Shown in pieces: positions 24,582 through 35,597 of a stretch of DNA of 64,000 nucleotides (positions are counted from its first letter, which is position 1; the number at the start of each line of letters is the position of its first letter). Origin of the DNA: Paramecium octaurelia (Eukaryota; Ciliophora; Oligohymenophorea; Peniculida; Parameciidae); NCBI GenBank assembly GCA_905182995.1, contig CAJJDP010000076.1, positions 70,356-134,355 of the forward strand, in the 5' to 3' direction. Position numbers and translations under genes: made by a program. A model generated the notes under the pieces. The model ran no database searches and was not told the DNA's origin. It saw only the letters and a program-made list of their open reading frames with translations.

Positions 24582-25002
24582 ATGAATGAGAAAGAAGACA
24601 CTATTTATTAGTCTTTTATTAATTCAGAAGGGAGTTTACAAATTGAAAATTAGTTTGAATAGTGTCAATAATGTGTAGAATTATAAAAATATGTTTATTA
24701 ATTGGAATAGGAAATCACAGATTTAAATAAATTGATGTAAAAATAAGTAAATATTGAAAGAGAAATAGTCAAAGAACTAAAAACCTCAAAACATACAAAT
24801 ACCCAAAAAACTCTCGTTCTGTAAATTGTAAAGTGTCAGTGTGAGACATTTCAGTCATCATCAATAAAGCAAGAGTCTTCATGAAGAGTAAATTCAAAAT
24901 ACTAAAAGCATGTTCACAAGTTCTGGGCATTAAAAGAGAAAGATTTTTGATGAGGTTGAGGAGAAGACAAGCACAAAAGCCCTATAATTTTATAAATTGT
25001 GA
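24582..25002 (+). CDS. Small coiled-coil hypothetical protein (first assembled copy)
   Basis: Starting at ATG 24582, the protein reads MNEKEDTIYQSFINSEGS and then a Gln/Glu/Leu-rich coiled-coil stretch (QCVELQKYVYQLEQEITDLN). It continues after a 34-nt intron at about 24818-24851 into SLHEEQIQNTKSMFTSSG and a basic end, stopping at TGA 25000-25002. A shorter 22-nt intron inside the same span gives the same frame. Length is about 128 residues. It has no membrane segment or known domain. The whole gene lies in the duplicated block 24168-26728, so it exists twice in this assembly. Confidence 0.55.
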
Positions 25003-25862
25003 AATTTAATATTAAATAATCATATGAATGATTAGTTCAAAAATTCTTTAAATTATTAGAATGTGATCTTTATTGAGCTATTCTATAATTAATATATGAG
25101 ACTGAAGGATGGTAGTGATTTACTGGTTACTCTATGACTCTATTGGGACTTATAGCAACTCTGGTTTTGCTTATCTCTTGACGAAAGGATGATAATTGCT
25201 AATTTAAAGATTCAATCATCTGATCCTTATTTAATATTTTGATTTTTGCATTTTCCATATCTATTTTTATTTATTATTGTTATTTAATTTGGTCTTAGAA
25301 ACCCAATCTTGATTTTAGAAGTTAATCTTAAAAGGATTGATTTTCTTACTCTAAATTTTTGATCTAACTGAGCAATTATGAAACACTAGAGTGATATTTC
25401 TAGTTTAATTCTTTCAAAATTTATATTTAATCTAAATCATGTCAAACNATACTAACGTTTTCTTTAGATTGCCGAACTTTAACCCATTTTCAAATGTCTA
25501 CATAGCCATAAATCATTCTTAAATAGACTTCTGAAAAATAGCTTTGCTATCTCACTATCCTATGCACATAAAGCATACTTTTCTTTGTTAGAACGTACTT
25601 TTGATAATAAAATACATCATTTTAGAGTCCTTTGAAGTGGATAGAGATTAATCACATTTCTATATTATAAAGCTATGTATTTTACACAGAATAAAATAGA
25701 TAGGATTTAAAATAAAGATAATAGGTTAAATAACTAGAAAATTGATTAGAATTTATGGTTGTTTATTGTTATTAATGTTAATAAATCCACTTCTTTACTA
25801 TGCAGTGAATAAATGATCATATTATTTATTGTTATTTATTAATATTATTTTAATTATTTAAG

Positions 25863-26283
25863 ATGAATGAGAAAGAAGACACTATTTATTAGTCTTTTAT
25901 TAATTCAGAAGGGAGTTTACAAATTGAAAATTAGTTTGAATAGTGTCAATAATGTGTAGAATTATAAAAATATGTTTATTAATTGGAATAGGAAATCACA
26001 GATTTAAATAAATTGATGTAAAAATAAGTAAATATTGAAAGAGAAATAGTCAAAGAACTAAAAACCTCAAAACATACAAATACCCAAAAAACTCTCGTTC
26101 TGTAAATTGTAAAGTGTCAGTGTGAGACATTTCAGTCATCATCAATAAAGCAAGAGTCTTCATGAAGAGTAAATTCAAAATACTAAAAGCATGTTCACAA
26201 GTTCTGGGCATTAAAAGAGAAAGATTTTTGATGAGGTTGAGGAGAAGACAAGCACAAAAGCCCTATAATTTTATAAATTGTGA
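25863..26283 (+). CDS. Small coiled-coil protein, second assembled copy
   Basis: This is the same gene as 24582-25002, displaced by 1281 bp, with the same start, intron and stop. It is probably the one real locus counted twice. Confidence 0.5.
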
Positions 26284-26864
26284 AATTTAATATTAAATAA
26301 TCATATGAATGATTAGTTCAAAAATTCTTTAAATTATTAGAATGTGATCTTTATTGAGCTATTCTATAATTAATATATGAGACTGAAGGATGGTAGTGAT
26401 TTACTGGTTACTCTATGACTCTATTGGGACTTATAGCAACTCTGGTTTTGCTTATCTCTTGACGAAAGGATGATAATTGCTAATTTAAAGATTCAATCAT
26501 CTGATCCTTATTTAATATTTTGATTTTTGCATTTTCCATATCTATTTTTATTTATTATTGTTATTTAATTTGGTCTTAGAAACCCAATCTTGATTTTAGA
26601 AGTTAATCTTAAAAGGATTGATTTTCTTACTCTAAATTTTTGATCTAACTGAGCAATTATGAAACACTAGAGTGATATTTCTAGTTTAATTCTTTCAAAA
26701 TTTATATTTAATCTAAATCATGTCAAACTTTACTTTATAAACTTAAAATAATTTAAGATTATTGTTAGAGTTCCTATTACAATTTGAGAATTATTTCTCC
26801 GTCCCTACTTTTATTCTATTGTTCCTATAAATTCTTAAGGTATAATTCATTATTTGCTAAGCTA

Positions 26865-27150
26865 TCAAATTTTAGGATTACTTAGTTTCAATTCTACTTT
26901 GGAATCGAAAATCGAATTCTAACTGATTTTTCTGTTTGAATAATTCTCAGTTGACTTATCATCTTTCTTTGAAGGACTTGTAACTACTTCTTGAAAGAAA
27001 TATCTTTTCTAAAATATTGCATTGAAAATTGAATACCTCCTTTGATGGAGGAGTAGTTGGTTTAACAAATGAAGGTGAGACCAATGGCTAAGTAGAATCT
27101 ACAAACATCTCATGTAATTAGTGTGTTGTCAGGTAAATATGAGAATTCAT
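26865..27150 (-). CDS. Short Ser/Lys-rich hypothetical protein
   Basis: From ATG 27150, the frame MNSHIYLTTHQLHEMFVDS runs through a 28-nt intron (27009-27036) into KRYFFQEVVTSPSKKDDKS and ends at TGA 26865-26867, exactly 86 codons with the stop. A further possible 20-nt intron just before that TGA would extend the frame toward 26730. The product is polar with a Pro-rich turn (KPTTPPSKE). It lies head-to-head with the gene starting at 27281. No family was recognised. Confidence 0.45.
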
Positions 27151-27280
27151 TAAAGTAAAAATAGTTAAATAATTAATCAGCTCTGAAAATTGGGTAATAA
27201 TGTATAGCATTCTCAAATCTTTAATGATAATAAAAGAATAACATAAATAGTATTATATTTATTTTAAAATATTTTATTAA

Positions 27281-28765
27281 ATGGATCTCTTTGATGACAA
27301 TAATCCTTATTACAGATAGGCAGTGTCTATGCCTCCTTTCGAACCGGTGTTCAGTCGTCTTAGTTCATATAACTAATCATAAAACAGAATTATTAACTGG
27401 GCAAATTTGTAACCCATCTCCTGCATCCTTAAAAGAAATGAATAAGATTATATTACAACTGGGCGTGATAAATTTAATGACAGCATGCTTGCCGTCTATA
27501 ATACACAGGATTCTCAAAGAGAATTCGATTTGTTAGCCGATGTCAAAAAATTTAAGTCAACTAAAATTTCAGACAGAAGCCATAGATAACTCAAATACCC
27601 CAAAGAATTTGATAAAGTATTTGAAGAATTAGATAAAGAATATTAATTAGAATTTCATCTACAACGAGGAATAAATCCTTTTTTGCATTAGCCTAATTAT
27701 GTTTAACCAATTACAGTCTTTGGGTAGTTCAAAAATTTAAAGAATCTTAAGAGCATTTCTAATATTATCGAAACCTGTTATCTTCCAAATATGATTCGTG
27801 TTTGTTATAAACTCATAAATGATGACTCCAATTACGATTATAAGGGTAAGTTTAACAATGTTAAGGTAATCTAGAATTTGGGCGAAGCAGAGACTGTATA
27901 GATTCTTTATATGAAAGTGAATGAAAAATAAAATGCTGGCGAATAGTTGTGGCACTTTGTTACTATGATGTATAAAAGACTAGATGATGGAGGTTGCTTT
28001 GTTTTTGAAATGAAAAATTTAGCAGATCCTGCCTTCACATAATTTTTGTATTTGTTCCAGAAATTGTTTTTGATAATTTCATTGGATCATAGTGATATTC
28101 TGACTTTGAGCCCAAAAATCAGCTGTTATGGGTTTTAGAGATAAAGCTCTATTTAAATTTTAGATAAAGTAATCTTGAATTTAGAGGAGATTAAAAACAA
28201 TAATTACAACATTTTTAGGATTAGACAATTAACTCAAGATCATAAATTTGAACATGATATAGTTTCCTTTTATAAATAATACTTGTAGAAAATCTCATAA
28301 CAAATAAAATTAATTTAGTAATTTGAAAGAGGAGGAGAAATTAGCTATCAGGAATTTATTTAAGAGTGTGAAAAATTGAAGGAAAAGAAGAAGAAAAATC
28401 ATTAATCATTTGATTAGGGCAATTTTAATACTCGTCAAGAACCTAGAAGTGATAATAATTATAAGGCAACATCGACTAAAGTAATCAACAAAAAGATTGA
28501 TGTTGATACAGCAGTACTTGAGTTGGATTTCAAAAAAAGCTATAGACCTTAGTGGAAACCAAGTCAAACAAAATAAACCCAGCCCAAACAAAATGAGAAG
28601 GAAGAATAGGTTAAAAAGTAATTGGAAAAATTGCTGAGTTAAGGGTCATAGAAGAAACAAACGACAAAAGAAATTTAATAGAAAACATATGAAGAATAGC
28701 TAGGGCTGAATGTAAAAAAGAGAACTTATAACACTACCTCAGAAGACAGAAAAAGACGCCATTGA
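27281..28765 (+). CDS. 494-residue hypothetical protein
   Basis: A long intronless frame from ATG 27281 to TGA 28763-28765. The first 300 residues look like a globular domain (VIQNLGEAETVQILYMKVN, DDGGCFVFEMKNLADPAF, ISCYGFQ). The order of a GG.FV strand and a late C.GF strand vaguely recalls FtsJ-type RNA methyltransferases, but the SAM-binding loop was not found, so I do not assign this. Residues ~330-494 are charged, Lys/Gln-rich and probably disordered or coiled (KEEQVKKQLEKLLSQGSQK), ending DRKRRH. It has no membrane segment. Its size and composition make it a safe gene of unknown role. Confidence 0.75.
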
Positions 28766-28832
28766 ATATATATTATTATTAGAATAATTATTATTAAAAC
28801 GGGTGAGTTCATAATTTTGATAAGAAATAAAT

Positions 28833-29747
28833 ATGCTCAATTAATATGAGCCTCTAGAATAACCAGGGGTTGCATTGAGCATGCCTGAATATCCTACTTC
28901 ATCTGAAATCCACGAGGTCATTTCAAAGGAAAAGTACTCTCATTTGTCTGATATGTAAGCAGATTCAGCAATATAATTAGATTACTACTTCTCATTATTG
29001 TTTTTTATTTGATTGTAGTGATTGCATTTTTTATAGCATTGGGCACTTCGCAGCATTTCAGACAGTTCCTGTTTGATTTTTTTAGTGACAACTATGAGAA
29101 TGGTAATTTTTATCTTGATTATCCTAAAGATGTTTATGGGTTGCTATATATCGGTGCTTTTGAGTTTGTCCTGATAATAACGGGTTTTGACATATTTTTG
29201 ATGGACATTTTGTTTGGATTTTTCATTCGACCATATTTAACAGCCTTGTCTTTGCTATTTGCAACGAAAATGGCTGGAAAGTAAATATCATAAGAATTGT
29301 AGATTTTTGTGTTTTGCCCTTGTAAAATACTGTTTTAAAGAAGAAATTTATTAAGCATTTAAAGGAAATATTTTTTTCAAGACCTTCTATGTTGCGGCTC
29401 AGATAAATCCAATAAAGATTTTAGCAATTTTGCAATTGATTACACTCCCAACAGCATTTAAGACTTATGTGGTAGGAGTGTTTGCTGTGAGCACACCTTA
29501 ATATTTGGTGGTGACATCAATAAGTAATTTCTTATGGACTGGATTTTGGGTTCATGTGGGAGTTTAGGCAAAGAATGTAAAGACCTTTATAGAGACGGGA
29601 AAGTCTTCTGACATAATGCCTTTGTAGGTATAACTGATCATTTTCTTTGGGGGAATTTGTGCATTAGGATATTTGTTAAAACTTACTAATTAAGTTTACT
29701 AAAGTATTGTACAAGAAGTTCAAGGATTGGAGAAGGATAGAAAGTGA
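28833..29747 (+). CDS. VTT-domain (TVP38/TMEM64-like) membrane protein
   Basis: A 288-residue multi-spanning protein. A 40-residue polar N-terminus precedes a first TM (ILLLLIIVFYLIVVIAFFIA). A long hydrophobic region with a broken helix follows (IGAFEFVLIITGFDIFLMDI). The segment INPIKILAILQLITLPTAF, then YVVGVFAVSTPQYLVVTSIS and a Gly-containing FWVHVGVQAKNV, matches the conserved core of SNARE-associated Golgi/VTT proteins, which act as lipid scramblases or in Golgi traffic. A last TM (IIFFGGICALGYLLKL) ends the protein. Introns at 28955-28980 and 29281-29302 give exactly 289 codons. The family assignment rests on the core pattern only. Confidence 0.65.
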
Positions 29748-29800
29748 ATAAATTTAATTATATAGAAATTAATATAAATTATTAAAATTTATTAAACTTT

Positions 29801-31418
29801 ATGAAATCGCCTGTTCGAAAAGAAAAGAAACATCAAACTCACAATCCTTCCTCTCAATAGGATAAATTTCAATAGAAATTGTTATATCCTGGATAGATTG
29901 TAGCAGGGAGATTCAAATTAATTGAGAAAGTCGGACAAGGTAGTTTTGGATCGATTTTTAAGACTGAAAACATAGAGACAGGTGAAATATGTGCATCTAA
30001 ATTTGAAAGGAGAGAGTCAGCAAAAAATAGTGTAAGTTTGCTAGTTAGAGAAATAAAGATTTTATTAGTATTGAAAGGGATCCCAGGTATTTAAATCCAT
30101 TATGCAAGGCTTTCCTTAGATTCTGCATTATGGGAGAGATGAAAATTACAATTTCTTTATGATAACGTATTTGGGTTAGAATTTGGAATTCTTGATTAGA
30201 AAAACCAAAAGGTTCTCACAAATCAATTGTCTCAGAATAGGATTACAATTACTGGAGAGACTGGAATAATTGCATCAGAAGAATTTGATTCACAGAGATT
30301 TGAAACCAGAAAATTTAGTAATAGGATGGTAGGATATCGATGTTATTTATTTGATTGATTTTGGATTATCCAAATGTTACAAGGATAATCAAGGAAATCA
30401 CATTCCAATGATAGAGAAGAAGGGAATCATAGGAACTGCTAGATATGCCAGTATTGGAGCACATTTAGGTGATTAATTTGAATGTAATTTTAGGTAGAGA
30501 GTAATCAAGAAGAGATGACTTGGAATCCTTGGCTTATGTACTCATTTATCTAAATAAAGGGAAATTGCCATGGATGAATTTACCAATCCAAGATAAATCA
30601 ATTAAATATAACAAAATACTTGAATATAAACAATAAATCTCTCATGAAAAACTCTGCGACAATCTACCTAAATGTTATTATTTATTATTGCAACATGCCA
30701 AATCTAGAGAATACACTGAATAACCTAATTATGCATACATTAAAGAGTAATTTTCTAAAGCATTGGGTGATTAAGAGTATATAGACAACATCTCCTTTGA
30801 TTGGGAGAAACTACCTGAATTGAAATCTAAGAAATCAAGAAGATCTAATTCACAAAAAAAGCAGAGTGAAAAAAAACCTAAGATTTCCATTTCTAAATAA
30901 TAATCAATCGTACAAGAACATAAACAATAGAATTAATAGCCTTCTTTATAACTAATTTAACAAACTCAACAAAAAAGTCAGGTTTCCTTTCTCCATGTGC
31001 CTGATCTAGACAGTTAATCTCCAGATAAACAATCAGGGCTTGAAAGAAAAAGCAGAGGGGTATTTTATAATTAATCATTCAGTACCTAAGTAGAGGTAGT
31101 GCAGGGACTACTAGGTTGATGAATTATGACCTTAGTTAAATTGAAGAGGACGAAAACGATGGAGACAATCAGAATCACACACCTTTTCTTAATATCAAGA
31201 AATAGAGAAAGGATCTTAAGAGTTTTTCTGTCATGACAGAAAATTAAGTCTTCAAACTCACTACGTTTTGTAAACAAGCTGGCAAAACTGTTAAAGACTA
31301 ATAAATCGAAGAGATCAATTAATTCTATGGGTCATTTGATAATTTAGATCTTATTGCAAACGATGAAATTCATATCTAGTTTAAAAACATTGGGGCATTT
31401 TCCTTTAAAAAACATTGA
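29801..31418 (+). CDS. Casein kinase 1-family protein kinase
   Basis: A 515-residue kinase. Motifs are [10 protein letters not shown] (glycine loop), CASKFE lysine, [34 protein letters not shown] and SRRDDLE, the last three diagnostic for CK1. The kinase domain covers residues ~45-330. The remainder is a Lys/Ser/Gln-rich tail ([15 protein letters not shown]) that may regulate the enzyme, as CK1 tails do. Introns at 30087-30108, 30469-30493 and 31060-31082 give exactly 516 codons. It is only distantly similar to the CK1-like gene at 859 and lacks a globin part. The start at 29801 is the first ATG after the previous stop, 54 bp downstream of it. Confidence 0.9.
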
Positions 31419-31929
31419 ATCCCACCATTTTCATTGTCTATTGATGAGATATTTATTTATACTATTTGAAATATTATTAATCAACTTTTGATTTACCTTA
31501 ATCATACTTAATTTGTATTTATCAAGATCTTTTATGCCAAGCAAGAGGGTAATCGCCAGCATATATTTTGATTCTTAAATTACCAAAATTAAAACTAAAA
31601 TAAATAAAACTCTTCAAGTATAGAATTTTTAAACTTCATTGCAGAGTAGACCTCCAAAAATATTTATTAGTTCCATTAAGAAATCATTGAGTTCATAATT
31701 AATAGTTGCCATCAGTTAAAGAATAACTAGAAGAACAAGAAAAGTCAGAATTCAAATTAATTGTTCAACAAATATTCATATTTTATGCTCAGATCAAATA
31801 CCTAATGATAGACTAATTATTGAGACAATGCTTTTTTCGAAAACAGAAATTAAAAGATACCAATTATAAGATACCTATACTTTATATTCAATTATATTTA
31901 ATTTTTTTCATTATAAAAAATACCATTGA
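31419..31929. other. Intergenic region with a weak open frame
   Basis: An ATG at 31534 opens a 131-codon plus-strand frame ending at TGA 31927-31929, directly abutting the next ATG (TGAATG). A second frame (FHQEIIEFIINSCHQLKNN) looks equally coding-like but lacks an ATG. With TGA as the only stop, frames this long arise by chance in AT-rich DNA, so no gene is called. Confidence 0.35.
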
Positions 31930-32529
31930 ATGATCTATTGCGTTTCAAGAACCTATGCAAAAAACAAAGAGATTCAGCATCAAAAAAATAAATCCGCTAG
32001 TATCATCACTGCAAAACCTCCAGAAGCTAATACTGCCTCAGTTCATGAACTTTACGTTTCTAACAATATGATGTTAAGTTTGCTAACTCTCTCAGAGCAA
32101 GAATACAAGGCTGAATCAAAAATCCCATCAAATACTCAGCAAGATGATAATCAATTTTATTAATATAGATAATCATTGCAAAAATAATTGTCTGAAAGAA
32201 AGATCAAAAAAAATTATGATTTAGAACCAATTACAAAAGAAAACAACTCAATTTAATCAATATAAATACCTGAGTAAGTACAACCAGATTAAAATCAAAG
32301 ACAAAGCAGAAGAACGGTGCCTAATCTATTGCAGAAACCCTAATAGTGCTCTCAAATCAAAAGAAACTCATTAATGCTTAATACTTCTCCTAATGAAATT
32401 TCATTTGGATAGATTATTTTTAAAAAAAACGAAATTTTGTAAGATACTAATTCAATTTCAAATGTTACAGACTCAGAAACTGTGATTAATCTTCCTATGT
32501 AATTTTAACCATTCCAGTTCAAATAATGA
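31930..32529 (+). CDS. Gln/Ser-rich hypothetical protein
   Basis: An intronless 199-residue frame from ATG 31930 to TGA 32527-32529. Its codon use is noticeably less TAA-rich at the start (SIITAKPPEANTASVHELYV), which looks like genuine coding. The rest is polar and low-complexity, rich in Gln, Asn, Ser and Lys (QPDQNQRQSRRTVPNLLQK). There is no domain, signal peptide or TM. After the TGA the same frame stays open with similar composition (RNLSFVSNSHQSITDYYNN) for about 45 codons, so the true 3' end may lie further down through an unseen intron. Confidence 0.55.
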
Positions 32530-32816
32530 AGAAATTTATCATTTGTATCAAATTCTCATTAGTCTATAACAGATTATTATAATAATCCTCTTATTTCTTT
32601 TCAGAATAACCTTTATTAAATATAACCGAATTTAAATATTAAAATATAAGACATATGATATCATGGTTTTTTCTTTAGGAAGCTTATCACTTTGCTAGAT
32701 ATACTATTATCATCTTATTGATTTTATTACTTTTCTGGTTAAGAATTTTCACTAATTAATTAATTTACAATTTTACTTAATCTAAGATTCAAAATAATCT
32801 TTCATTTCTGTCAAAT

Positions 32817-34738
32817 TCATTAAGAGATCCTAATAGTTTGAACTATAATAGTGATTTAATAGTACTGATCTTTAAATGATTTCATGAACTTTAGGGTTTC
32901 TTCCAAAGTGCCAAACATCTCTTCAGCCTATTGAATAGGAATCTAAATAGAATTTTTCAATGGGGTTTAAGCTTTTTTTACTTGTTATGATTGCTCCTCT
33001 ACTTAAAATTAGGTTTTGATGGTTTTAGTGTTTGTACTTGATAAACTAGAATCAAAAAAGTTTGTTGTAATTGATGATTAATTGCTGCTTTGAGTAACTT
33101 AAGAAGTCGACTATGACTATTGTATTTGTTATTAAGCTTAATACTATTATGGCTTTTATTATTGAGGTACTGATTTCGGTTGTAAGGGATTAATAAATTA
33201 TTGCTAATTTTGATTTGATTTATCTGGAGAGGTTTCATCTTTGTAGACTAAATCTACATCACCTTTCATTCTAAACTAAGGTTTTTCAGAAGTAATCTTC
33301 ACAACCTTAGCATCCATTCCTTCAATTTTGTCAGTAGGCTATGCAAAAAAAACAGGATTGAATTGTTTATCTGAATAAATGGCTGGTTGATTGGACTCAT
33401 TTTATTCATCTAAAGTAGTGGCAGATTTTTAATTCAATAAAATGGCTCTGACATTGATAGCAGACTCAAGTAGAGCTGACAAATTAGAAACTGGTGGGTA
33501 TTTGAGGAATCTTTGATAACATTAACTGGAATCTTCCATTTCCATTACTATCATTAAATAATAACAAATACTTGGCTATTTAACATACAATATCATTGCT
33601 ATTGCTATGCAATCAACAAAAAATAATGTCTCTGTTTTTTATTCATAAAAATCATAGAAGATTGCATCCCATGCTTTAAAAGATTCCATTAAATGTAATT
33701 CTCTAGTAAACATACATCTATTTAATTTATTATATTTAATACCTTATCCACTTTAATAAAAATATTTGGAATTCCACTTGTAATAATTTGAGATGTCTAA
33801 ACATTGGCATTTCCACTTGTTTTAAGAGGATATCTTAAATTTTAGAGACTCTTGTTAAGATTGCACTTGGCTTTTTACTTTATAATTTAATCTTTTATGC
33901 TTCTGTATAGTTTGGTCTGAACATTTCCATGTGTTAAGCATCATTCATCAATTTCTAAAAGAGTGTGTAGATGTCAGCCTCAGCATGCTCCCATGAATTA
34001 AATTGTAATAAGATTTGCTTGTCGTCCTCTGATGCCTTCATCATATAATAATGTATACTCCTTGTATTTTATCAATTTCATCTTAATAAAGAGCTTCTTG
34101 AAAGTATACATGAATTAAGGAGGCAGCTACCTCATTCATCCCTTGTCTATATGAAATTTCACTATTTTCTTTGCTCCATATAAACAATATACTAGTAAGT
34201 ATCTGCAACACTTTTTTATTAGCAAAAAATTAAATCTCTTGATATGTCCTTTCAACATCCTTTCTTATTTCATTTCTTAGTTCAGCATCTTCCATTGGAT
34301 TTTGAGTGGCTGTCTTTATTTTAGATCCTCCTCCTAATGGGCCACCTAAAGGACCCCCTAATGGACCTCCTAAAGGACCTTTTTTAGGTTAATCCTCAAT
34401 CTTTGTAGTGGATGACACTTCTTAAGATCTTGAATACTTTTGCTCCAATTATTTATAGGTTTCTCTTGTTTTGGATAACTTACCTATTTTCTCAAATACT
34501 GTATCTTCTATGGTGTAAATGCTATGTAGAATCCACATATTACTTAAAAAACAATCTCCATAAATTAAATCTCTATCCTGTATTATCCAATTAACAAAAT
34601 TTGATCAATGTTTCGATATCTGAGATGTCATTGTTAATCATATACCTATGAAAGCTCTTCACATTAAAATGATGACCACTTATATGTATAATAAGAAAGG
34701 ACTTACATAAATTTTTTGAGTTGTGTAATTGCTTCCAT
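32817..34738 (-). CDS. TBC-domain Rab GTPase-activating protein
   Basis: A 607-residue protein with a TBC Rab-GAP domain over residues ~30-380. RFNLWRLFF opens the domain. The dual catalytic fingers are present as IRKDVERTYQE (IxxDxxR arginine finger) and YRQGMNEV (YxQ glutamine finger), followed by EADIYTLFQKLM and FTRELHLMESFKAWDAIF. The pattern is closest to TBC1D5-type GAPs, which act on Rab7 in endosome/retromer traffic. A short Gly-Pro-Leu repeat (GGPLGGPLGGPLGGG) sits just before the fingers. The C-terminal 200 residues are Gln-rich and disordered. Introns at 33718-33742, 34036-34058, 34522-34543 and 34679-34706 give exactly 608 codons. Confidence 0.88.
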
Positions 34739-34767
34739 AAAAAATAATATTTATTTATATTTAATCA

Positions 34768-34959
34768 TCATTTTTTCAAACAAGAACTATATATTTCAAA
34801 TTCCTTTTAGCATTACTTCTCTTTCACTTCATATCCTTTAGAGCTTGCACATATAGCATATTAAATAGCTTCAAACTTACATCTCTACAGATCCTAATTC
34901 ATTCTTGCCAAACTTGGTCTTAAATTTACTGGCACATAAGTCACTGCTCTATAATTCAT
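34768..34959 (-). CDS. Twin CX9C mitochondrial protein, NDUFAF8-like
   Basis: An intronless 63-residue protein with two CX9C motifs: C-KFEAIQYAI-C and C-QKEFEIYSS-C. Twin CX9C proteins are imported into the mitochondrial intermembrane space by Mia40 and form a disulfide-locked helical hairpin. The second motif (CQKEFEIYSSC) resembles the CAREFEALRSC of NDUFAF8, a complex I assembly factor, and the small size fits. It starts MNYRAVTYVPVNLRPSL without a cleavable presequence, as expected for this route. It lies 29 bp downstream of the TBC gene's start and is co-oriented. Confidence 0.75.
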
Positions 34960-35188
34960 TATTTTAAATCAATTAATAAAATATTTTTTATCTTTATGCA
35001 ATCTATATTTATAACAACTAAATGATTGATTTTACACTCTCTTTCATCGTAAATTGATGTCACAAATATCATAAGATTCCTTGATGAAAGTTTTGTCTTC
35101 AAAACGTGATATAGCCAAAGTTATAAATAATTTTGAGTTACCCTTTTAAAATAATAAACAATAATAATAACAAAAATTATAATTATTC
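34960..35188 (-). other. Short spacer with a possible orphan exon
   Basis: A minus-strand stretch at about 35044-35142 reads GNSKLFITLAISRFEDKTF... to a TGA and looks coding. It joins the upstream gene only through an unusually long (56-nt), out-of-phase gap. I leave it unassigned. Confidence 0.3.
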
Positions 35189-35472
35189 TCAAACTTACTT
35201 TTTTATATTATAATTCGTTTTCTTCTTGAATTCTCCAGCTTAATCTTCTAAAAGGTTCACAATTGATTCTAATTTATTCCTTCGCATTTTTACTTTTGCT
35301 TACCCGTCCCTAACTTGTTTAACTGGTTACACCTATGTTCGTCGATGATATGTTTAAAGCTCATTTTCTCATTATGAACTAAACACTACCTAAGAGGCAA
35401 TAGAGTAAATTATTTGGCACATTCTTAAGTCCCTAATTTTTCTACTTGAAAAATTATTGAACTATAAGTCAT
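35189..35472 (-). CDS. Small hypothetical protein
   Basis: From ATG 35472, the protein MTYSSIIFQVEKLGTQECAK continues through a 35-nt intron (35269-35303) and ends KKTNYNIKKQV at TGA 35189-35191, exactly 83 codons with the stop. It has three cysteines (QEC, RQC, HRC) spaced along predicted helices. This hints at a CHCH-like hairpin, but the spacing (11 residues between the first pair) is not CX9C. The tail is basic. It sits directly upstream of the twin CX9C gene on the same strand. The family is unknown. Confidence 0.45.
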
Positions 35473-35597
35473 GCTTAAATTTTATATAAATTTTGAATGA
35501 TTTTATTTTTCAATTCAAAACCCAAATGAGGATAATTAAATTATTTTATGATCTGATCTCTGATTTACTTATTTTTCTCTCATATTTAATTTATATT

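Larger units (their letters stand above)
24168..26728. repeat. Tandem 1280-bp duplication around a single N (assembly overlap)
   Basis: Bases 24168-25447 recur as 25449-26728, separated by one N at 25448. Both copies are 1280 bp and I saw no difference in the stretches compared. They include the whole small coiled-coil gene and its flanks. As at the other N junctions, an unmerged contig overlap is the simplest reading. Confidence 0.93.
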
